Shown here one piece after another: positions 10,026 through 17,970 of a DNA stretch of 64,000 nucleotides. This DNA comes from Aquabacterium commune (GTDB taxonomy: Bacteria > Pseudomonadota > Gammaproteobacteria > Burkholderiales > Burkholderiaceae_C), in assembly GCF_004362855.1 (NCBI RefSeq), contig NZ_SNXW01000004.1:186001-250000 (forward strand), written 5' to 3'. How positions within the stretch are numbered: the first letter of the stretch is position 1; each line of letters starts with the position of its first letter. Made by a program: the position numbers and the translations under genes. The notes under the pieces are model-generated. The model made no database searches. It was not told where the DNA came from and saw nothing but the letters and a program-made list of their open reading frames with translations.

Positions 10026-12071
10026 ATGACTGAACAGATTCCCACGGTCGACCCCTCTGATGTGGACACCTTGCTCAATCGGCACTTCGCTGGCAAGGTG
10101 GTTCGCAAAGACCTGACCAAGCTCATCAAAGAAGGGGCCAACGTACCCGTGTACGTGCTGGAGTACCTGCTGGGCATGTACTGCGCGTCCAACGATGAGG
10201 CCACGATCCAGGCGGGGCTCACCAACGTCAAGCGCATCTTGGCCGAGAACTACGTGCGGCCTGACGAGGCCGAGAAGGTCAAGTCAAAGATCCGCGAGAG
10301 CGGTAGCTACAAGGTCATCGACAAGATCACCGTCAAGCTCAATGAAAAGCGCGACGTGTACGAGGCCTTGCTTTCGAACCTTGGGGTCAAGAGCGCCGAG
10401 ATCTCTGACCGCATCGTTCGGCAGTTCGAAAAGCTGTTGGTGGGCGGCATCTGGTGCATCGTGACGCTGCGCTACTCGTTCGAGGAAAACCAGAAGGGCT
10501 CGCCCTTCATCGTGGAGGACCTCAAGCCCATCCAGATGCCGAACATGGACATGCAGGCCTTGTTCGATGGCCGCAAGCAGTTCACCGATGAGCAATGGAT
10601 CGACGCCCTGATCCGGTCCACCGGCATGGAGCCCTCGGCGTTCAAGGCTCGGGTGAAATGGCACCTGCTGGCCCGCATGATCCCGCTGGTGGAGAACAAC
10701 TACAACTTCTGCGAGCTGGGCCCACGCGGCACGGGCAAGAGCCACATTTACAAGGAAATCAGCCCGAACAGCATCCTGGTGTCGGGTGGTCAAACCACGG
10801 TGGCCAACCTGTTCTACAACATGGCCGCTCGCAAGGTAGGCCTCGTGGGCTTGTGGGACTGCGTGGCCTTTGACGAGGTGGCCGGCATCAACTTCAAGGA
10901 TCAGGACGGCGTCCAGATCATGAAGGACTACATGGCCTCGGGCTCGTTCAGCCGTGGTCGCGAATCGATCAACGCCAATGCGTCCATGGTGTTCGTGGGC
11001 AACCTGCCGCAGGGGCAGACGGTTGAGACCTTGGTGAAGACCAGTCACCTGTTCAGTCCGTTCCCAGACGTGATGATCGACTCCGCGTTCTTCGATCGCT
11101 TCCATGCCTATGTGCCAGGCTGGGAGATCCCGAAGATGCGGCCGGAGTTCTTCACGAACCAGTTTGGCCTGATCGTGGACTACCTGGCCGAGGCCCTGCG
11201 CGAGATGCGCAAGACCAGCTTTGCCGATGCCATCGACAAGCACTTCAAGCTGGGCAACAACCTGAACCAGCGTGACACCATCGCGGTGCGCCGCACGGTA
11301 TCAGGCCTGTTGAAGCTGCTGTGCCCCCATGGGGAATACAACAAGGAGCAGGTGCGCACCTGCCTTGAGTACGCGCTGGAAGCGCGCCGCCGGGTGAAGG
11401 AGCAGCTCAAGAAGATCGGCGGCATGGAGTTCTATGACGTCCACTTCTCCTACATCGACCTGGAGGACATGCAGGAGCGCTTCGTCTCGGTGCCAGAGCA
11501 GAGCGGCGGCGGCTTGATCCCGGAAGGGCGCTTGCAGCCCGGTGTTTTGCACACCATTGCGATGGGTGAGGGCGGCATGCCGGGCGTGTACCGCATCGAG
11601 ATCCAATCGATGGCAGGTGGTGGCAAGTTGTCGGTGTCAGGCTCCGTGGCACGCGAACCGGTGCGCGTGGCCTTTGACTACTTCAAGGCGAATGCCACAC
11701 GCGTCAGCGCCTCGATCCACCCAACGGAGAAGGACTATCACGTCCACCTGGTCGAGCTGCAAAGCGCCGGTGCTCCTGAGGGTTTGACTCTGGCCAGTTG
11801 CATCGCCCTTTGCTCATCAGCCCTTGGGCGGCCACTGCAAACGCAGATGGCCGTGATGGGGGATATGAGCCTTGGTGGCACGGTGACGCAGGCACGCAAC
11901 CTGGCCGAGAGCCTGCAGGTTGCCTTTGATGCCGGTGCGAAGCGGATCTTGTTGCCGATGTCCAGCGTGACGGACATCCCGTCGGTGCCCGGGGAGCTGT
12001 TCGCGAAGTTCCAGACCAGCTTCTATTCGGACCCGGTGGATGCGGTGTTTAAGGCGTTGGGGGTGGAGTAG
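10026..12071 (+). CDS. brxL: BrxL, BREX Lon-like AAA+ protein
   Basis: A 681-residue protein starting MTEQIPTVDPSDVDTLLN. The AAA+ core shows ELGPRGTGKSH as Walker A near residue 235 and CVAFDEVAG as Walker B near 280. The C-terminal third has a Lon-protease-like fold (PTEKDYHVHLVELQSAGAPEGL, then GGTVTQARNLAESLQVAFDAGAKRILLP). BrxL proteins form DNA-translocating rings and are required for phage exclusion in type 1 BREX but not for methylation. The ATG at 10026 has GAGG about 10 nt upstream; an in-frame TTG at 10011 overlaps the pglZ stop and is less likely. It is the last gene of the BREX operon, and its last 23 bases overlap the 3' end of a convergent gene. Confidence 0.95.
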   Translation: MTEQIPTVDPSDVDTLLNRHFAGKVVRKDLTKLIKEGANVPVYVLEYLLGMYCASNDEATIQAGLTNVKRILAENYVRPDEAEKVKSKIRESGSYKVIDKITVKLNEKRDVYEALLSNLGVKSAEISDRIVRQFEKLLVGGIWCIVTLRYSFEENQKGSPFIVEDLKPIQMPNMDMQALFDGRKQFTDEQWIDALIRSTGMEPSAFKARVKWHLLARMIPLVENNYNFCELGPRGTGKSHIYKEISPNSILVSGGQTTVANLFYNMAARKVGLVGLWDCVAFDEVAGINFKDQDGVQIMKDYMASGSFSRGRESINANASMVFVGNLPQGQTVETLVKTSHLFSPFPDVMIDSAFFDRFHAYVPGWEIPKMRPEFFTNQFGLIVDYLAEALREMRKTSFADAIDKHFKLGNNLNQRDTIAVRRTVSGLLKLLCPHGEYNKEQVRTCLEYALEARRRVKEQLKKIGGMEFYDVHFSYIDLEDMQERFVSVPEQSGGGLIPEGRLQPGVLHTIAMGEGGMPGVYRIEIQSMAGGGKLSVSGSVAREPVRVAFDYFKANATRVSASIHPTEKDYHVHLVELQSAGAPEGLTLASCIALCSSALGRPLQTQMAVMGDMSLGGTVTQARNLAESLQVAFDAGAKRILLPMSSVTDIPSVPGELFAKFQTSFYSDPVDAVFKALGVE

Positions 12072-12885
12072 GCGTTGTCCACCAACGCTTAAGCCGCTCC
12101 CCAAAGGACGGACCATGGGGATCATTTCCGAGTGCACTTTGATGTGCATGGATAAGTTCAAAAATGGCTTTTTGGGCCTCAGCAATTTTGAGCAGACTTG
12201 CTGATCGATCAGGGACAGCTGAGCCTGGTTCGCCACTGAGCATTGCAATGAAGTTGCCGCAATACGTGGCTAATTCGTCATCGATCACGTCGAGGTGATC
12301 TTGAACCTTTGGGGTCAATGTCTCGTCGACCAGATCAAGTAATTGGAAGCCCGCGACAAGCTCGCTCAACTTGGTCGATAGGCTGCTCCACAGGCTCTGA
12401 GCACCTTCGATGTGCGTCAAGACCCCAACCGTGGGCAAGGTTGCCCTCAGCTCAGTCGTGTACTTCACGAAAGGCTCTATAGAGTTCGGTGAGACGACCT
12501 TGCGTAGCCAAAAATCGTCTTGTATGGACTGGCGTCTTGCCTTCGCATCTTTGGCTCTCGTGTAGAAGAAGCTTCTGATCGACAATCCAAATGCCAGCGC
12601 TGACATCACAAGCGATGGCGCTGAAGTCAGCATGCTTTCCCACCAGACGGGCTTTTCAGGCTGGCAGATCATGATCATCGTTCCATTGGCCTGTGGAACT
12701 GATGTGCATCCTGATGGGCTGTTGGGTGACACGCTTGCTTGCTCCGAGCTGGCAGCGGCGCTCGGTGCTGATGTCGGGGAACCAGCGGTTACCGCTTGCT
12801 TTCTGGCAGATGTGGCTGACGCAGGAGCGGATTCCGCCTTGGGTGCAGAAAGAGTCGTCGCAGTCTGGGCGTTGCCACTGCTCAC
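12049..12885 (-). CDS. Single-pass membrane protein of unknown function, third gene of GHKL/STAS-like cassette
   Basis: About 278 residues if the GTG at 12885 is used, 6 nt after the STAS-like gene. The first 70 residues are a Ser/Ala/Thr/Pro-rich low-complexity region. One hydrophobic segment follows at about 84-106 (SMLTSAPSLVMSALAFGLSI), then a basic stretch (RAKDAKARR) and a helical cytoplasmic-looking domain of about 170 residues with no motif I recognise. No clear Shine-Dalgarno precedes the GTG, so a start nearer M70 is possible. It sits directly downstream of the ATPase and STAS-like genes and overlaps the 3' end of brxL by 23 nt. In a defence setting a membrane protein at the end of such an operon is often the effector; that is inference. 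Confidence 0.7.
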   Translation of the reverse strand: MSSGNAQTATTLSAPKAESAPASATSARKQAVTAGSPTSAPSAAASSEQASVSPNSPSGCTSVPQANGTMIMICQPEKPVWWESMLTSAPSLVMSALAFGLSIRSFFYTRAKDAKARRQSIQDDFWLRKVVSPNSIEPFVKYTTELRATLPTVGVLTHIEGAQSLWSSLSTKLSELVAGFQLLDLVDETLTPKVQDHLDVIDDELATYCGNFIAMLSGEPGSAVPDRSASLLKIAEAQKAIFELIHAHQSALGNDPHGPSFGERLKRWWTTPTPPPTP

Positions 12886-12891
12886 TGTTGA

Positions 12892-13212
12892 TCAGGCGAA
12901 CAGGTTGCGACTTTGGAGGGCGCGAGACACATAGCCATCCATCGCATCCTTCAGAAAGACTGGGGACTTAAAGTGATACCGCTTGTAAAACGCATCCTTG
13001 CTCCCAGCGCGGACAACGCTCGGACCAAACAAGCCCAGAAAAAAGGAGCTGCTGATGGTGTACGTCGAAGAAGGGATGGCGACATCCACGTCGATGTTTT
13101 GAGCATCGAGCGCGTCTAATCCCAGCTCGGCACGCAGCTGCTGGCCGCGAGCACGACCGGTGTAGACCGGGCCCTCGATGCCTTCGAAGTCAATCGTCAC
13201 TGCGTTGGTCAT
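12892..13212 (-). CDS. Small STAS-like (DUF4325-type) protein
   Basis: A 106-residue protein beginning MTNAVTIDFEGIEG, with a VAIPSSTYTISSSFFLGLFGP segment (split here: VAIPSSTYTI, SSSFFLGLFGP). Such a beta strand, loop with Ser/Thr and small-residue helix is the core pattern of the STAS-like DUF4325 family, whose members are usually encoded beside GHKL ATPases. STAS domains bind partner ATPases or kinases, as SpoIIAA does with SpoIIAB, and can be phosphorylated on a Ser/Thr of that loop. The gene overlaps the upstream ATPase by 23 nt and the membrane protein follows after 6 nt, so the three are one operon. The family assignment rests on pattern and partner and is moderately sure. Confidence 0.65.
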   Translation of the reverse strand: MTNAVTIDFEGIEGPVYTGRARGQQLRAELGLDALDAQNIDVDVAIPSSTYTISSSFFLGLFGPSVVRAGSKDAFYKRYHFKSPVFLKDAMDGYVSRALQSRNLFA

Positions 13213-14566
13213 GGCTCTCTCCTACGGACTGAACGACTTGGCTATCGTCAGTCTTGAGCGAAAATTGTATGCCGATTACGGTTCCTGGGAACATGACCCC
13301 CTCAATTGGGCGGACATAGTTGGCATCTGGTGCAGCGGTCAGATCGTTCTTCGCGTTGAACGCGATGACCCTGTTGCCGTTGGCTGTTGGGATCATTCTG
13401 TATTTTCCATCAAACAAGATATAGGTGGACCCTGAAACAATGGCCATTCGTGCTTCCAGCTTGCTTGATTCGCGGCTTCCCCCGCTGCATTCATCATGGA
13501 CCTTTTGAAAAAATTCGATCAAATCAACAGTGCCGTTGCCGCGAGTGTCATATTCGGAATAGTTTTTTGAACTAACGTTGCCTTGGAGTGCGATCAGTGT
13601 GTATAGATCGTCTTTCCTCCAGTTTTTTCTAAATAAACCTCGATCGCTGTGTAGGTCAATGTATTTCTTTGTGTGCGTCTTTGTGTAGCTGTCTTCGGGT
13701 AGGCTGCTTAGCGTTTCAGAAATACTTTTCCCAAAATTGAAGATGGATATTTCGCAAACTGGCGTTGATGTGTGAGTGTCGAGATACCCTTGGATTGTCC
13801 AGTCGAACATCCCGGCATGCTCCTCGGCATTGTCGATGATTTCGCCAACATACTGGCATAGCCTGCTGCGAGCGTCTTGGGTTAACTCTCTGTTTACCCT
13901 TTGTAGGCATCGATTTACATGGTCAGCAAAGGCTCTCGTTACATGGGCCTTTTTGTCTGCGTACTTGGGGCGGAGGGCTCTAATGTAATGTTTTGACCTG
14001 GCATCAAAAAGTTCGAGTTTTGCTGCTTCACGAGGTTCAGGGTATTCGTGCTCAATTTTTAGGCGTTTAATTACGCCCATGGCTTGCACGAATCGGCGTA
14101 TGGTCGGATCTTTTGGGTAAGCTCCTCGCCATCTCAGCTTTCGCCCTGTCCTGCGAGCTTCAATGCTCAGTTCGTCGACCAGGATGTCCAGGATTCCGTT
14201 CGCGCTGAGATCGTAAACTTTCAGTCCGCTCTGATCCAGAGAAACGCTTGATATCCGTCGAGGAAGCATCTGTGCGGCTAAAGCGCAAAGAGACCCGACA
14301 GATTGCTCAGGGTTGTCAATGACGGAGAAGTGCTCTGGTAGTTTGAATACAAGCGCTCCTTTGTGAGAAATCTTTGTTTGGGATGAGTTGTGGGCCAGCA
14401 TTTCAACAATTTTGGACTTTTGTCCAAAATGCTGATATAGGCGTTGCCTATTCAATGCGTTGGCAATTTTCCTCTTTGTTGACCGGCGAAGTTGGTTGGC
14501 GGTCTTGCGTGCCCTTTTCTCATTGAGGTAGCGAGGCACATCTGTTTTTGCCCAATGTAATGCCAC
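13190..14566 (-). CDS. GHKL-type (histidine-kinase-like) ATPase, first gene of a three-gene cassette
   Basis: A 458-residue protein with a GHKL ATP-binding fold in its second half. The N-box is EIIDNAEEH at residues 242-250, a degenerate G1 box is FNFGKSI at 276-282, and the G2 box is RGNGTVDL at 342-349. There is no His-phosphoacceptor H-box and no sensor domain typical of a histidine kinase, so it resembles stand-alone GHKL ATPases such as anti-sigma-factor kinases. The N-terminal 50 residues are strongly basic, which may bind nucleic acid. It starts at GTG 14566 with GGAGAAG just upstream. The gene is AT-rich compared with BREX and the following spacer, a sign of separate acquisition. It overlaps the STAS-like gene by 23 nt. 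The function is unknown; a regulatory or sensing role over the STAS-like partner is likely. Confidence 0.7.
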   Translation of the reverse strand: MALHWAKTDVPRYLNEKRARKTANQLRRSTKRKIANALNRQRLYQHFGQKSKIVEMLAHNSSQTKISHKGALVFKLPEHFSVIDNPEQSVGSLCALAAQMLPRRISSVSLDQSGLKVYDLSANGILDILVDELSIEARRTGRKLRWRGAYPKDPTIRRFVQAMGVIKRLKIEHEYPEPREAAKLELFDARSKHYIRALRPKYADKKAHVTRAFADHVNRCLQRVNRELTQDARSRLCQYVGEIIDNAEEHAGMFDWTIQGYLDTHTSTPVCEISIFNFGKSISETLSSLPEDSYTKTHTKKYIDLHSDRGLFRKNWRKDDLYTLIALQGNVSSKNYSEYDTRGNGTVDLIEFFQKVHDECSGGSRESSKLEARMAIVSGSTYILFDGKYRMIPTANGNRVIAFNAKNDLTAAPDANYVRPIEGVMFPGTVIGIQFSLKTDDSQVVQSVGESHDQRSDD

Positions 14567-15500
14567 TTCTTCTCCACTTTGGTTAGTGCTGGCAATGAAT
14601 GCCGCAGTTGTTTACTCGAACTTTACCAGTTACCTATGGCTTGGCCGCCGCTTCGCGGCGGGCCAAGCAGCAGGCGCTGCGCAGGCCCCCGAGGTGCACC
14701 TGGCCCCAGCCAGGTTGCCGAGGGGCTGGGGGGAGCCGCCAGGCACAAATCGCCCCAGCGATTTGAGGCGCCCCAGCGCCGGTGCATGAGCGGGGGGCGA
14801 AGCCCCCGCCTCCCCCTCGCCGCAGGCGCGGGGGCACCCGGGAGGCCGGTGGGGCGTCCAGCCCCAGCCCTTAGGGCCGACCGAAGCAGGGGCGCGCAGC
14901 AGACCCTCGCAGGGAGCCGGATCTGCCGGGTGCCCCCGCGCAGCGGGGTGCTGATGGCGAAGCCATCAGCAGGGGGAGGCGCGACCCCGGACAGCGGGCG
15001 GGCAGCAAGCCCCGCGTTCAGCGGGGATAGGGGCCGTGGGCGGCGTCCAGCCGCCCCTTGAGGCCCCGGTGATGTCCGACGGCTGCCCCGATCAGATTGC
15101 CCGACGGTTTCTCCGACTTAGCCATCGTCGGGCCTCGGTCGGAGACATGGTCGGAGGTAGGGGCTGCGGTACCTGCTCGGCAGGCACTCCGTCACCCGGC
15201 GACGAACGCCGTCACCCCACGACGGTGCCGTACCTCGGGTGCGCTGCCGTCTTGCAGGAACGGGCGAACCAGCGCACGTACACATTGAAAGATGACATGT
15301 GCAATGTTCACTGCAACCATGTCATATGTGTATTGTTGGGTTTCAAGTGATGCATGTCCGACGCCGTCGGGGTGCTGGTCGGGTAGGCGGTCGGCAATCT
15401 GTCGGGCGCGTTCATGTGTTGGGTTGCCATGTGCCAATGTCAGCTTGACAATGTGCATGTACAACTTGAACTTGTTCAACTGCACATGTTCGGAGGCCTG
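14567..15500. repeat. GC-rich intergenic region dense in short hairpins
   Basis: No convincing gene is seen here. Between about 14640 and 15060 there are many short perfect or near-perfect stems with 3-5-nt loops. Examples are AAATCGC-CCCA-GCGATTT at 14747-14764, GGCGC-CCCA-GCGCC at 14767-14780, CTGATGGC-GAA-GCCATCAG around 14950-14970, and GGGCGGC-GTCCA-GCCGCCC around 15038-15056. From 15100 to 15480 the sequence turns less GC-rich and includes repeated GTCGG/CCGAC words and CATGT/ACATG words. The short open frames through this region lack coding character. It could be a recombination or replication-related segment of the former element. Confidence 0.5.
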
Positions 15501-15674
15501 ATGACTGCTTACTTGCTGTGGGGCGGGATTGCCGCCATGGTCCCTGCGACGTTGGTGGTGATCAGCATCGTCTACGGCCTGCGGGCACTCAGGCGGGCGC
15601 GCGCCGCGCGGGTGGAGGTGGCATTGCTGGAGCAAGGTGCTTTGGCTAATCGGAAGATGAGCATCAGGCACTGA
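15501..15674 (+). CDS. Small single-pass membrane protein, 57 aa
   Basis: A 57-residue protein with an N-terminal hydrophobic helix (residues about 3-25, with AAMVPATLVVISIVYGL) followed by a basic/helical tail (RALRRARAARVEVALLE). It begins at ATG 15501 with GGAGG 4-8 nt upstream, a good ribosome binding site, and its stop lies 3 nt before the next gene. The predicted topology is N-out, C-in with an Arg-rich juxtamembrane segment. I do not recognise a family. It probably forms a two-gene unit with the following gene. Confidence 0.6.
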   Translation: MTAYLLWGGIAAMVPATLVVISIVYGLRALRRARAARVEVALLEQGALANRKMSIRH

Positions 15675-15677
15675 TTG

Positions 15678-16124
15678 ATGCCTGCCAAAAAGCCACCGGG
15701 GTCAAAGCGCAGCACCAAATGCGAATGGCTTCGCAGGGTAGGGCTCGTGGAGTCGTGGGGTGGCTACCTGTATCTCAGTGCTGACCGTGAACGCACAGGT
15801 GTCGAACGGCGCAGCATGCATGGGCTGAAGCTCAAGGGTGCCTTGACCGATCCGGTGGCTGGCGTATCGGCCTTTGAGTTGACCGTGTGCAGTGACCCTC
15901 GCGCCTGCGCGTCGTCAGGTGACGTGCCCGCCATTGGTTCCTGGCTGAAAGCCAAGCCTGTGCTGAATGGCTTGGTCATGTTGGCTGAGCGGGAGTTTGA
16001 CCTGGTGTTGGCGCTTGCAGTTGGGGGCAAGCTGGCCTCGATCAGTGTGAGCTTTCAGAAGCCGCACTATGGTCATGGCTTGATCACCAGGGTTGATTTC
16101 AGCAGTGAGGTTTTGGGGGAGTAG
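15678..16124 (+). CDS. Hypothetical protein, 148 aa
   Basis: A 148-residue protein starting MPAKKPPGSKRSTKCEWL, with a basic N-terminus and a mostly beta-strand body (YLYLSADRE, LKLKGALTDP, FELTVCSDP, SISVSFQKPHYGHG). No signal peptide or membrane segment is present, and I recognise no family. It starts 3 nt after the stop of the small membrane protein gene, which suggests cotranslation. The strand-rich pattern ending in an FQKPHYGHGLI segment may be useful for a structure search. Confidence 0.6.
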   Translation: MPAKKPPGSKRSTKCEWLRRVGLVESWGGYLYLSADRERTGVERRSMHGLKLKGALTDPVAGVSAFELTVCSDPRACASSGDVPAIGSWLKAKPVLNGLVMLAEREFDLVLALAVGGKLASISVSFQKPHYGHGLITRVDFSSEVLGE

Positions 16125-16140
16125 GAGATGCCTGGCTGGG

Positions 16141-16176
16141 TGCTACGGTTTTCCGTAGCATACGGAATACCGTATG
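16141..16176. promoter_or_regulatory. Tandem palindromes with common core TACGG-N4-CCGTA
   Basis: Two perfect inverted repeats abut: TGCTACGG-TTTT-CCGTAGCA (16141-16160) and CATACGG-AATA-CCGTATG (16159-16176). They share the core TACGG-N4-CCGTA, with centres 17 bp apart. Repeated identical half-sites look more like binding sites for a dimeric repressor (toxin-antitoxin type) than like a terminator. No T-tract follows on either strand. Confidence 0.5.
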
Positions 16177-16198
16177 GTCTCGAGGTCAAAACACAGGT

Positions 16199-16249
16199 TG
16201 CCTTGGGCCGGTCAAACAGGTTTTTGACGTTGTAGACAGCCAGACGCAT
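16199..16249 (-). pseudogene. 5' remnant of an endonuclease/exonuclease/phosphatase-family gene
   Basis: On the - strand an ATG at 16249 is preceded by GGGAG (16256-16260) and opens a frame that reads MRLAVYNVKNLFDRPKA. This is nearly the family's typical N-terminus, in which the YNVxNLFDR segment carries the metal-binding Asn. After 17 codons the resemblance ends and the frame runs into the tandem palindromes. It looks like the broken start of a gene whose body was deleted. The call rests on this short but characteristic stretch. Confidence 0.5.
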
Positions 16250-16491
16250 TCAAGACTCCCAGGGTGATTTTTCTTGATTGTCTGACATCCCTATTGGGCG
16301 GTGTATCCCACGGATGTGGTCAAGGCGGAGTAGGTTGAATCAGCCTGATGGGCAACGTACTACGCCAGGAGCCGCTTTGCAGCGGAAGCGGCCGGTCAGA
16401 GGTGTCTGGCGACCGACCGCTATCGACCATAACCAGACGGCCAACGCCATCGAAAGCCTCTGCAGGAGCGAATCCCTCAACCTGCGATCCG
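16250..16491. other. Intergenic region, nothing recognised
   Basis: About 240 nt lie between the broken endonuclease-family start and the end of the sigma-54 activator gene. I see no gene, clear promoter or terminator in it. It may be part of the deleted material. Confidence 0.4.
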
Positions 16492-17970
16492 CTATCGATT
16501 CTTCTCGCCAGGCACATCAGAGTCAGGATCGTCGCCACCGGCCGCGGCCTGGTCGAGTCGAAGGGTCTTTTCGTCACACTCGAGAGCCTTGGCGGCTGCG
16601 GCCCAGGTTCCATATCGCGCCTTGGCCCACTTGGCGAGTCGATCCCGGAACCAGCGAATTCGCTCCGCACGGGTTCCCTCCCCTAGATCGCTGACTTCGC
16701 TCGCTTCAGTGATGGCGAAGCGCAACCACTCACCGAGGGCGCTGGCAACGTCCACCTTCTGGTCCGGCACCGACCACCAGGCCATGCACAGCACTGCTAG
16801 GCGCTGAAGGTCGCGGAGATTGCCCATCAGCGAGCTGCGCCGCAGCGCAGCTTCAATTTCCGGTGTCCATGGCGCATCCACCGGGATGTCGTCACGCCGT
16901 CGGAGCTCGCCCCAAACCCGGTTCCAGTCGTCTCTGCAGTCCTCTCGACACTCCCGCAGCGGCGGAACCGCGACGGACAGGTGGCTGAGCCGGTCGAACA
17001 GATCCGCGTCAAGACGCTCCCGCAGTTCGGCCATGGGCAAATTGGATGCACAGACCAGCTCGACGTCGGCGGTTTCCTCGCGATCGCTGCCAAGCGGCCT
17101 GTGTCGACGCTGACGATCCTGGAACACGCGAACGAGTTTGCGTTGCACGGGCTTGGGGAGGTCCTGCACTTCGTCCAGAAACAGAATCCCGCCATCAGCC
17201 TCCTTCAGAAGGCCTGGCCGATCGCCGGCCGCGCCTGTGAAGGCACCCTTGCGGTGGCCGAAAAGGAGACTCTCGGCGAGCGCTGAGTCCAGACCGCCAC
17301 ATGGGACGGTGACAACTTGCTTACGACCTTTGAGGGTGTTGACGTACGTCTCAACCAGGCGGGTCTTGCCTGTGCCCCGCTCACCGAGGATGAGCAACGG
17401 CGCCCCGACAACGCGTGCATAGCGAGCGAGGTGCTCCAAAGCAAGGCGACGGGCGGGGGAGCGGGCTTGCGCCTCGTAGACTGCCAGCTGAGGCTGGAGA
17501 CGAGCCACATGCTGAATCTCGGCAAGGTACGTCGTGATCGAGAAGTCGACGGGGTCGATGCGGACTCGACCCGTCTCGCGACTGACCTGCGAAGACCACA
17601 GATGCGTACCTGCGGGGAATGCCCCTCCTGCGTGGAGCATGAGCCAGACGCTGTGCATCGCCGGCGTACCCGGCGACACGTTGATGTGCAGGCTACATGG
17701 AAGGTTAAGCAGGCGTGGAAGCACCCTGTTGCGCACTTGCTCGTAGATCGCTGCGTGGTGGGTTGGGTCATCGAGCGTGATGCTGATGGGTTCGACCACA
17801 GCATGTCCAATCTGTGCGGGAACACTTGGCGCACGCTGCGCCTGGACAAGATAGAGCACGCGATTGATGTCGATACGCCGGTTCTGAAGCGCCTTGATGG
17901 CGCTTTCGAGCACCTCGACGCCGGCGCGCTCGGCGTGCCAGCACAGCAATGCCCCTGTGCGCCTATCCAT
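16492..17970 (-). CDS. Sigma-54-dependent activator with CARF-like N-terminal domain (RtcR-like)
   Basis: A 492-residue bacterial enhancer-binding protein. The AAA+ domain has Walker A GERGTGKT (196-203), the sigma-54 contact loop GAFTGA (242-247) and Walker B GILFLDE (261-267). The C-terminus carries a Fis-like helix-turn-helix (YGTWAAAAKALECDEKTLR). The N-terminal 150 residues are not a receiver or PAS domain. They hold a strand followed by SPGTPAMHSVW (99-109), resembling the ligand loop of CARF domains as in RtcR. It is the last gene of the helicase operon (start overlaps the PLD stop as TGATG), and a sigma-54 promoter precedes the first gene at 23372-23387. It therefore probably activates its own operon when a nucleotide or RNA-end ligand appears. 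The ligand is unknown. Confidence 0.85.
   Translation of the reverse strand: MDRRTGALLCWHAERAGVEVLESAIKALQNRRIDINRVLYLVQAQRAPSVPAQIGHAVVEPISITLDDPTHHAAIYEQVRNRVLPRLLNLPCSLHINVSPGTPAMHSVWLMLHAGGAFPAGTHLWSSQVSRETGRVRIDPVDFSITTYLAEIQHVARLQPQLAVYEAQARSPARRLALEHLARYARVVGAPLLILGERGTGKTRLVETYVNTLKGRKQVVTVPCGGLDSALAESLLFGHRKGAFTGAAGDRPGLLKEADGGILFLDEVQDLPKPVQRKLVRVFQDRQRRHRPLGSDREETADVELVCASNLPMAELRERLDADLFDRLSHLSVAVPPLRECREDCRDDWNRVWGELRRRDDIPVDAPWTPEIEAALRRSSLMGNLRDLQRLAVLCMAWWSVPDQKVDVASALGEWLRFAITEASEVSDLGEGTRAERIRWFRDRLAKWAKARYGTWAAAAKALECDEKTLRLDQAAAGGDDPDSDVPGEKNR

Noticed and set aside
16492..17970. Type III CRISPR accessory from the CARF-like domain
   Set aside because: No cas genes and no regularly spaced repeats were seen in the window; the domain is joined to a sigma-54 AAA+ module as in RtcR.
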